From positions 3,102,001 through 3,166,000 of the forward strand of contig NC_079878.1 in assembly GCF_029227915.1 (NCBI RefSeq): a stretch of DNA of 64,000 bases, written 5' to 3'. The stretch comes from Hydractinia symbiolongicarpus (lineage: Eukaryota; Cnidaria; Hydrozoa; Anthoathecata; Hydractiniidae). A program made the translations under genes and the position numbers. Each line of letters starts with the position of its first letter. Position 1 is the first letter of the stretch. A model generated the notes under the pieces. The model was given only the letters and a program-made list of their open reading frames with translations. It made no database searches and was not told where the DNA came from. Shown piece by piece: positions 13,303 to 21,765 of this stretch.

Positions 13303-13953
13303 AAAATCGTTTTGGAAATGAGTTTACCACAGGGTACTTTCTTTGTATACATTCGACTATATGGGCCAAACCCGGGATTTACGGGAAATTGCGGGTTTTC
13401 GTTTGCCGGCGATTAAACCACTTTCATTAAGCGTCTTATCAAAAATGAAAACATTTCTGAAAACTACAAGTCTCATGCGTTTTATTGGTGAAAAAATATT
13501 TTAAAAAATCGTTCGGGAAATGAGTTTACTCCCTGGGTACTTTCTTTGCATACATTCGACTATACGGGCCAAGCCCGGGATTTACGGGAAATCGCGGGTT
13601 TTCGTTTGCCGGCGATTAAACCTCTTTCATTAATCTTCTCATTAAAAATGAGAACATTTTTGAAAACTACAAGTCTCATTTGTTCTAGTGGTGCAGAAAT
13701 AATTTGAAAAATCGTTCCGGAAATCAGTTTACTCCCTGGGTACTTTCTTTAGATACATACAACTATACGGGCCAAGCCCGGGTTTTACGGGAAATCGCGG
13801 GTTTTCGTTTGCCAGCGATTAAACTTCTTTTATTCAGCGTCTCATTAAAAATGAAAACACTTTTGAAAACTACAAGTCTCATGCGTTTTAGTGGTGACAA
13901 AATAATTTGAAAAATCGTTTGGTAAATGAGTTTACTCCCTGGGTACTTTCTTT
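13303..13953 (+). repeat. Heptamer remnant with one monomer missing
   Basis: This resembles the 7.0-10.0 kb heptamer (CTATATGGG, GCATACATTCGAC, GATACATACAACT) but lacks the TATACTATTGAC monomer. The spacing between equivalent points is 767 bp here against 970 bp at 8803-9773, a difference of exactly one 203-bp unit. Confidence 0.8.
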
Positions 13954-14365
13954 GTATACTTTTGACTATACGGGCCAAGCCCGGGATTTACGGGAAATCG
14001 CGGGTTTTCGTTTGACGGCGATTAAACTTCTTTTATTCAGCGTCTCATCAAAAAGGAAAACATTTTTGAAAACTACAAGTCTTATGCGTTTTAGTGGTGA
14101 AAAACTAATTTAAAAAATCGTTCTGGAAATGAGTTTACTCACAGGGTACTTTCTTTGTATACATTCGACTATACGGGCCAAGCCCGGGATTTACGGGAAA
14201 TCGCGGGTTTTCGTTTGCCGGCGATTAAACCCCTTTCATTAAGTGTTTCATCAAAAATGAAAACATTTTTGAAAACTACAGGTCTCATGCGTTTTAATGG
14301 TGAAAAAATAATTTAAAAAATTGTTCGGGAAATGAGTTTACTCCCTGGGTACTTTCTATGTATAC

Positions 14366-14381
14366 ATTCGACTATACGGGC
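14366..14381 (+). promoter_or_regulatory. CENP-B-box-like motif (example copy; recurs in a subset of monomers)
   Basis: The sequence reads A-TTCG-ACT-A-TA-CGGG-C. The mammalian CENP-B box core is nTTCGnnnnAnnCGGGn. All nine fixed bases are present and in order, but the first spacer has three bases instead of four. Classes carrying ACAACT, TTTTGACT, TCCGACT or CGGCCC in this place lose one or more fixed bases, so only some monomers in each HOR carry it. Binding by any CENP-B or pogo-derived protein is conjecture; a one-base spacer change would abolish human CENP-B binding unless the protein differs. Confidence 0.3.
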
Positions 14382-14410
14382 CAAGCCCGGGATTTACGGG
14401 AAATCGCGGG
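14377..14410 (+). other. Four GGG runs at about 10-bp spacing; hairpin and quadruplex potential (example copy)
   Basis: CGGG starts at p18, p29, p38 and p48, spacings of 11, 9 and 10 bp, so the four runs lie on about the same face of the helix. As single-stranded DNA the pattern is G3-N8-G3-N6-G3-N7-G3, just outside the usual limit of seven bases for quadruplex loops. The first part also holds a perfect CGGGC-CAA-GCCCG inverted repeat that would compete with a quadruplex. The pattern recurs in most monomers, with substitutions in the GAGTCCTGGG class. Confidence 0.6.
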
Positions 14411-14453
14411 TTTTCGTTTGCCGGCGATTAAACTTCTTTTATTCAGGGTCTCA

Positions 14454-14475
14454 TCAAAAATGAAAACATTTTTGA
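14454..14475. other. A-rich perfect dyad, 9-bp arms (example copy)
   Basis: TCAAAAATG and its exact reverse complement CATTTTTGA are separated by AAAA. This is the commonest state of p95-116 in the array. Other classes have one mismatch (CACTTTTGA), a shifted 7-bp-arm version (AATTTTTGT), a degenerate version (TCAAGATTAAAAAC...), or a 12-bp deletion. With the A-tracts at p147-164 this should give intrinsic curvature. It could also extrude as a cruciform or bind a dimeric AT-hook-type protein; neither can be told from sequence. Confidence 0.8.
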
Positions 14476-17197
14476 AAACTACAAGTCTTATGCGTTTTAG
14501 TGGTGAAAAAATAATTTAAAAAATCGTTCTGGAAATGAGTTTACTCACAGGGTACTTTCTTTGTATACATTCGACTATACGGGCCAAGCCCGGGATTTAC
14601 GGGAAATCGCGGGTTTTCGTTTGCCGGCGATTAAACCCCTTTCATTAAGCGTCTCATCAAGATTAAAAACTTTTTTGAAAACTACAAGTCTCACGCGTTT
14701 TAGTGGTGAATAAATAATTTAAAAAATCGTTCGGTAAATGAGTTTACTCCCTGGGTACTTTCTTTGTATACATTCGACTATACGGCCCAAGCCCGGGATT
14801 TACGGGAAATCGCAGGTTTGCGTTTGCCGGCGATTAAACTTCTTTTATTCAGCGTCTCATCAAAAATGAAAACACTTTTAAAAACTACAAGTCTCATGCG
14901 TTTTAGTGGTGACAAAATAATTTAAAAAATTGTTCGGGAAATGAGTTTACTGCCTGGTTACTTTCTTTGATTTTTTTGACTATACGGGCCAAGCCCGGGA
15001 TTTACGGGAAATCGCGGGTTTTCGTTTGCCGGCGATTAAACTTCTTTTATTCAGCGTCTCATCAAAAATGAAAAAAATTTTGTAAACTACAACTCTTATG
15101 CGTTTTAGTGGTGAAAAACTACTTTAAAAAATCGTTCTGGAAATGAGTTTACTCACAGGGTACTTTCTTTGTATACATTCGACTATACGGGCCAAGCCCG
15201 GGATTTACGGGAAATCGCGGGTTTTCGTTTGCCGGCGATTAAACCCCTTTCATTAAGCGTTTCATCAAAAATGAAAACATTTTTGAAAACTACAGGTCTC
15301 ATGCGTTTTAATGGTGAAAAAATAATTTAAAAAATTGTTCGGGAAATGAGTTTACTCCCTGGGTACTTTCTATGTATACATTCGACTATACGGGCCAAGC
15401 CCGGGATTTACGGGAAATCGCGGGTTTTCGTTTGCCGGCGATTAAACTTCTTTTATTCAGGGTCTCATCAAAAATGAAAACATTTTTGAAAACTACAAGT
15501 CTTATGCGTTTTAGTGGTGAAAAAATAATTTAAAAAATCGTTCTGGAAATGAGTTTACTCACAGGGTACTTTCTTTGTATACATTCGACTATACGGGCCA
15601 AGCCCGGGATTTACGGGAAATCGCGGGTTTTCGTTTGCCGGCGATTAAACCCCTTTCATTAAGCGTCTCATCAAGATTAAAAACTTTTTTGAAAACTACA
15701 AGTCTCACGCGTTTTAGTGGTGAAAAAATAATTTGAAAAATCGTTCGGTAAATGAGTTTACTCCCTGGGTACTTTCTTTGTATACATTCGACTATACGGC
15801 CCAAGCCCGGGATTTACGGAAAATCGCAGGTTTGCGTTTGCCGGCGATTAAACTTCTTTTATTCAGCGTCTCATCAAAAATGAAAACACTTTTGAAAACT
15901 ACAAGTCTCATGCGTTTTAGTGGTGACAAAATAATTTAAAAAATTGTTCGGGAAATGAGTTTACTGCCTGGTTACTTTCTTTGATTTTTTTGACTATACG
16001 GGCCAAGCCCGGGATTTACGGGAAATCGCGGGTTTTCGTTTGCCGGCGATTAAACTTCTTTTATTCAGCGTCTCATCAAAAATGAAAAAATTTTTGTAAA
16101 CTACAACTCTTATGCGTTTTAGTGGTGAAAAACTACTTTAAAAAATCGTTCTGGAAATGAGTTTTCTCACAGGGTACTTTCTTTGTATACATTCGACTAT
16201 ACGGGCCAAGCCCGGGATTTACGGGAAATCGCGGGTTTTCGTTTGCCGGCGATTAAACCCCTTTCATTAAGCGTTTCATCAAAAATGAAAACATTTTTGA
16301 AAACTACAGGTCTCATGCGTTTTAATGGTGAAAAAATAATTTAAAAAATTGTTCGGGAAATGAGTTTACTCCCTGGGTACTTTCTATGTATACATTCGAC
16401 TATACGGGCCAAGCCCGGGATTTACGGGAAATCGCGGGTTTTCGTTTGCCGGCGATTAAACTTCTTTTATTCAGGGTCTCATCAAAAATGAAAACATTTT
16501 TGAAAACTACAAGTCTTATGCGTTTTAGTGGTGAAAAAATAATTTAAAAAATCGTTCTGGAAATGAGTTTACTCACAGGGTACTTTCTTTGTATACATTC
16601 GACTATACGGGCCAAGCCCGGGATTTACGGGAAATCGCGGGTTTTCGTTTGCCGGCGATTAAACCCCTTTCATTAAGCGTCTCATCAAGATTAAAAACTT
16701 TTTTGAAAACTACAAGTCTCACGCGTTTTTGTGGTGAAAAAATAATTTGAAAAATCGTTCGGTAAATGAGTTTACTCCCTGGGTACTTTCTTTGTATACA
16801 TTCGACTATACGGCCCAAGCCCGGGATTTACGGGAAATCGCAGGTTTGCGTTTGCCGGCGATTAAACTTCTTTTATTTAGCGTCTCATCAAAAATGAAAA
16901 CACTTTTGAAAACTACAAGTCTCATGCGTTTTAGTGGTGACAAAATAATTTAAAAAATTGTTCGGGAAATGAGTTTACTGCCTGGTTGCTTTCTTTGATT
17001 TTTTTGACTATACGGGCCAAGCCCGGGATTTACGGGAAATCGCGGGTTTTCGTTTGCCGGCGATTAAACTTCTTTTATTCAGCGTCTCATCAAAAATGAA
17101 AAAATTTTTGTAAACTACAACTCTTATGCGTTTTAGTGGTGGAAAATAATTTAAAAAATCGTTCTGGAAATGAGTTTACACACAGGGTACTTTCTTT

Positions 17198-17474
17198 GTA
17201 TACATTCGACTATACTGGCCAAGCCCGGGACTTACGGGAAATCGAGGATTTTCGTTTGCCGGCCGTCTTTGTATACATTTGAGTATACTGGCCGAGTCCG
17301 GGTTTTACGGAAAATGGCGGGTTTTTGTTTGCCGGCGATTAAATTTCTTTTATTCAGCGTCTCATCAAAAATGATAACATTTTTGAAAACTACAAGTCTC
17401 ATGCGTTTTAGTGGTGAAAAAAATAATTTAAAAAATCGTTTGGGAAATGATTTTACTCCCTGGGTACTTTCTTT
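17198..17474 (+). repeat. Partially duplicated monomer, copy 3
   Basis: The 73-bp partial copy plus a 204-bp full copy. It is preceded by a TTTGATTTTTTT monomer. The junction upstream reads TTTACACACAGGG, shared only with copy 4. Confidence 0.93.
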
Positions 17475-17880
17475 GTATACGTTCGACTATACGGGCCAAG
17501 CCCGGGATTTACGGGAAATCGCGGGTTTTCGTTTGCCGGCGATTAAACCCCTTTCATTAAGCGTCTCATCAAGATTAAAAACTTTTTTGAAAACTACAAG
17601 TCTCACGCGTTTTAGTGGTGAATAAATAATTTAAAAAATCGTTCTGGAAATGAGTTTACTCACAGGGTACTTTCTTTGTATACATTCGACTATACGGGCC
17701 AAGCCCGGGATTTACGGGAAATCGCGGGTTTTCGTTTGCCGGCGATTAAACCCCTTTCATTAAGCGTCTCATCAAGATTAAAAACTTTTTTGAAAACTAC
17801 AAGTCTCACGCGTTTTAGTGGTGAATAAATAATTTAAAAAATCGTTCGGTAAATGAGTTTACTCCCTGGGTACTTTCTTT
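17475..17880 (+). repeat. 203-bp single-monomer tandem duplication
   Basis: Monomers 17475-17677 and 17678-17880 share CTCACGCG and the rare GTGAATAAATAATTT tail. The first is a chimera: it opens with GTATACGTTCGAC, normally followed by GAGTCCGGGG, but continues as the ATTAAAAACTTTTTTG class. Confidence 0.85.
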
Positions 17881-19312
17881 GTATACATTCGACTATACGG
17901 CCCAAGCCCGGGATTTACGGGAAATCGCAGGTTTGCGTTTGCCGGCGATTAAACTTCTTTTATTCAGCGTCTCATCAAAAATGAAAACACTTTTGAAAAC
18001 TACAAGTCTCATGCGTTTTAGTGGTGACAAAATAATTTAAAAAATTGTTCGGGAAATGAGTTTACTGCCTGGTTACTTTCTTTGATTTTTTTGACTATAC
18101 GGGCCAAGCCCGGGATTTACGGGAAATCGCGGGTTTTCGTTTGCCGGCGATTAAACTTCTTTTATTCAGCGTCTCATCAAAAATGAAAAAATTTTTGTAA
18201 ACTACAACTCTTATGCGTTTTAGTGGTGAAAAACTACTTTAAAAAATCGTTCTGGAAATGAGTTTACTCACAGGGTACTTTCTTTGTATACATTCGACTA
18301 TACGGGCCAAGCCCGGGATTTACGGGAAATCGCGGGTTTTCGTTTGCCGGCGATTAAACCCCTTTCATTAAGCGTTTCATCAAAAATGAAAACATTTTTG
18401 AAAACTACAGGTCTCATGCGTTTTAATGGTGAAAAAATAATTTAAAAAATTGTTCGGGAAATGAGTTTACTCCCTGGGTACTTTCTATGTATACATTCGA
18501 CTATACGGGCCAAGCCCGGGATTTACGGGAAATCGCGGGTTTTCGTTTGCCGGCGATTAAACTTCTTTTATTCAGGGTCTCATCAAAAATGAAAACATTT
18601 TTGAAAACTACAAGTCTTATGCGTTTTAGTGGTGAAAAAATAATTTAAAAAATCGTTCTGGAAATGAGTTTACTCACAGGGTACTTTCTTTGTATACATT
18701 CGACTATACGGGCCAAGCCCGGGATTTACGGGAAATCGCGGGTTTTCGTTTGCCGGCGATTAAACCCCTTTCATTAAGCGTCTCATCAAGATTAAAAACT
18801 TTTTTGAAAACTACAAGTCTCACGCGTTTTAGTGGTGAAAAAATAATTTGAAAAATCGTTCGGTAAATGAGTTTACTCCCTGGGTACTTTCTTTGTATAC
18901 ATTCGACTATACGGCCCAAGCCCGGGATTTACGGGAAATCGCAGGTTTGCGTTTGCCGGCGATTAAACTTCTTTTATTCAGCGTCTCATCAAAAATGAAA
19001 ACACTTTTGAAAACTACAAGTCTCATGCGTTTTAGTGGTGACAAAATAATTTAAAAAATTGTTCGGGAAATGAGTTTACTCCCTGGGTACTTTCTATGTA
19101 TACATTCGACTATACGGGCCAAGCCCGGGATTTACGGGAAATCGCGGGTTTTCGTTTGCCGGCGATTAAACTTCTTTTATTCAGGGTCTCATCAAAAATG
19201 AAAACATTTTTGAAAACTACAAGTCTTATGCGTTTTAGTGGTGAAAAAATAATTTAAAAAATCGTTCTGGAAATGAGTTTACTCACAGGGTACTTTCTTT
19301 GTATACATTCGA
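17881..19312 (+). repeat. Pentamer HOR, continued
   Basis: This continues the 14-17 kb pentamer. The TTTGATTTTTTT monomer is at 18084, which is 1014 + 73 bp after the previous one, showing the partial duplication as a net insertion. GAAAAACTACTTT, otherwise seen at 15.1 and 16.1 kb, recurs near 18230. Confidence 0.85.
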
Positions 19313-20124
19313 CTATACGGGCCAAGCCCGGGATTTACGGGAAATCGCGGGTTTTCGTTTGCCGGCGATTAAACCCCTTTCATTAAGCGTCTCATCAAGA
19401 TTAAAAACTTTTTTGAAAACTACAAGTCTCACGCGTTTTTGTGGTGAAAAAATAATTTGAAAAATCGTTCGGTAAATGAGTTTACTCCCTGGGTACTTTC
19501 TTTGTATACATTCGACTATACGGCCCAAGCCCGGGATTTACGGGAAATCGCGGGTTTTCGTTTGCCGGCGATTAAACTTCTTTTATTCAGGGTCTCATCA
19601 AAAATGAAAACATTTTTGAAAACTACAAGTCTTATGCGTTTTAGTGGTGAAAAAATAATTTAAAAAATCGTTCTGGAAATGAGTTTACTCACAGGGTACT
19701 TTCTTTGTATACATTCGACTATACGGGCCAAGCCCGGGATTTACGGGAAATCGCGGGTTTTCGTTTGCCGGCGATTAAACCCCTTTCATTAAGCGTCTCA
19801 TCAAGATTAAAAACTTTTTTGAAAACTACAAGTCTCACGCGTTTTTGTGGTGAAAAAATAATTTGAAAAATCGTTCGGTAAATGAGTTTACTCCCTGGGT
19901 ACTTTCTTTGTATACATTCGACTATACGGCCCAAGCCCGGGATTTACGGGAAATCGCGGGTTTTCGTTTGCCGGCGATTAAACTTCTTTTATTCAGGGTC
20001 TCATCAAAAATGAAAACATTTTTGAAAACTACAAGTCTTATGCGTTTTAGTGGTGAAAAAATAATTTAAAAAATCGTTCTGGAAATGAGTTTACTCACAG
20101 GGTACTTTCTTTGTATACATTCGA
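19313..20124 (+). repeat. 406-bp dimer, perfect-looking tandem duplication
   Basis: 19313-19718 and 19719-20124 read the same at every position I compared. Each holds an ATTAAAAACTTTTTTG monomer with the rare CGTTTTTGTGGTG and a chimeric monomer that begins ACGGCCCAAGCCC and ends TTCAGGGTCTC. Confidence 0.88.
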
Positions 20125-21328
20125 CTATACGGGCCAAGCCCGGGATTTACGGGAAATCGCGGGTTTTCGTTTGCCGGCGATTAAACCCCTTTCATTAAGC
20201 GTCTCATCAAGATTAAAAACTTTTTTGAAAACTACAAGTCTCACGCGTTTTAGTGGTGAAAAAATAATTTGAAAAATCGTTCGGTAAATGAGTTTACTCC
20301 CTGGGTACTTTCTTTGTATACATTCGACTATACGGCCCAAGCCCGGGATTTACGGGAAATCGCAGGTTTGCGTTTGCCGGCGATTAAACTTCTTTTATTC
20401 AGCGTCTCATCAAAAATGAAAACACTTTTGAAAACTACAAGTCTCATGCGTTTTAGTGGTGACAAAATAATTTAAAAAATTGTTCGGGAAATGAGTTTAC
20501 TCCCTGGGTACTTTCTATGTATACATTCGACTATACGGGCCAAGCCCGGGATTTACGGGAAATCGCGGGTTTTCGTTTGCCGGCGATTAAACTTCTTTTA
20601 TTCAGGGTCTCATCAAAAATGAAAACATTTTTGAAAACTACAAGTCTTATGCGTTTTAGTGGTGAAAAAATAATTTAAAAAATCGTTCTGGAAATGAGTT
20701 TACTCACAGGGTACTTTCTTTGTATACATTCGACTATACGGGCCAAGCCCGGGATTTACGGGAAATCGCGGGTTTTCGTTTGCCGGCGATTAAACCCCTT
20801 TCATTAAGCGTCTCATCAAGATTAAAAACTTTTTTGAAAACTACAAGTCTCACGCGTTTTTGTGGTGAAAAAATAATTTGAAAAATCGTTCGGTAAATGA
20901 GTTTACTCCCTGGGTACTTTCTTTGTATACATTCGACTATACGGCCCAAGCCCGGGATTTACGGGAAATCGCAGGTTTGCGTTTGCCGGCGATTAAACTT
21001 CTTTTATTCAGCGTCTCATCAAAAATGAAAACACTTTTGAAAACTACAAGTCTCATGCGTTTTAGTGGTGACAAAATAATTTAAAAAATTGTTCGGGAAA
21101 TGAGTTTACTGCCTGGTTACTTTCTTTGATTTTTTTGACTATACGGGCCAAGCCCGGGATTTACGGGAAATCGCGGGTTTTCGTTTGCCGGCGATTAAAC
21201 TTCTTTTATTCAGCGTCTCATCAAAAATGAAAAAATTTTTGTAAACTACAACTCTTATGCGTTTTAGTGGTGGAAAATAATTTAAAAAATCGTTCTGGAA
21301 ATGAGTTTACACACAGGGTACTTTCTTT
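20125..21328 (+). repeat. Pentamer-derived trimer and following monomers
   Basis: A 609-bp step at 20125-20733 repeats 18704-19312 at an offset of 1421 bp. The segment then returns to the ordinary order through ACGGCCCAAGCCC and TTTGATTTTTTT. Confidence 0.83.
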
Positions 21329-21605
21329 GTATACATTCGACTATACTGGCCAAGCCCGGGACTTACGGGAAATCGAGGATTTTCGTTTGCCGGCCGTCTT
21401 TGTATACATTTGAGTATACTGGCCGAGTCCGGGTTTTACGGAAAATGGCGGGTTTTTGTTTGCCGGCGATTAAATTTCTTTTATTCAGCGTCTCATCAAA
21501 AATGATAACATTTTTGAAAACTACAAGTCTCATGCGTTTTAGTGGTGAAAAAAATAATTTAAAAAATCGTTTGGGAAATGATTTTACTCCCTGGGTACTT
21601 TCTTT
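21329..21605 (+). repeat. Partially duplicated monomer, copy 4
   Basis: The 73-bp partial plus a 204-bp full copy, with GGGACTTACGGG and ATGATAACATTT. It opens the right copy of the block also found at 11.0-13.3 kb. Confidence 0.93.
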
Positions 21606-21765
21606 GTATACGTTCGACTATACGGGCCGAGTCCGGGGTTTACGGGAAATGGCGGGTTTTCGTTTGCCGGCGATTAAACTTCTTTTATTCAGCGTCTCAT
21701 CAAAAATGAAAACATTTTTGAAAACAACAAGTCTCATGCGTTTTAGTGGTGAAAAGATGATTTAA

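Larger units (their letters stand above)
14360..14562 (+). repeat. Representative intact 203-bp monomer (reference for positions)
   Basis: This copy is close to the hand-read consensus. Layout: p1-6 GTATAC; p8-21 a TTCG...CGGG motif; p18-30 a CGGGC/GCCCG inverted repeat; p27-32 CCCGGG; p37-41 ACGGG; p46-51 CGCGGG; p61-66 GCCGGC; p70-90 a T-rich pyrimidine stretch; p95-116 an A-rich perfect dyad; p147-164 two A-tracts flanking TAATTT; p166-173 CGTTCTGG (CGTTCGGG in many other copies); p186-195 CACAGGGTAC or CCCTGGGTAC. Consensus composition is about 38% GC, with 13 CpGs. It has no tRNA-like internal promoter boxes and no convincing open frame. Confidence 0.95.
13954..16996 (+). repeat. 1014-bp pentamer HOR, three units
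   Basis: The TTTGATTTTTTT monomer starts at 14969, 15983 and 16997, exactly 1014 bp apart (four 203-bp monomers plus one of 202). Order is CACAGGGTAC/CCCCTTTC with ACAGGTCTC, CTATGTATAC/TTCAGGGTCTC, ATTAAAAACTTTTTTG with CTCACGCG, ACGGCCCAAGCCC, TTTGATTTTTTT. The first unit is entered through a CTTTTGAC monomer. Confidence 0.88.

Noticed and set aside
14360-14377. GTATA...TATAC inverted repeat (p1-18) as an operator
   Set aside because: The arms are only 5 bp, and the left arm is lost in the GATACATACAACT and TTTGATTTTTTT classes. There is no gene nearby to regulate.
15589-15804. 71-codon open frames on the - strand, overlapping + strand frames
   Set aside because: They overlap + strand frames in the same bases, are shorter than about one monomer plus 10 bp, and recur with each monomer of the class. 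This is open-frame noise in an AT-rich repeat with few stops.
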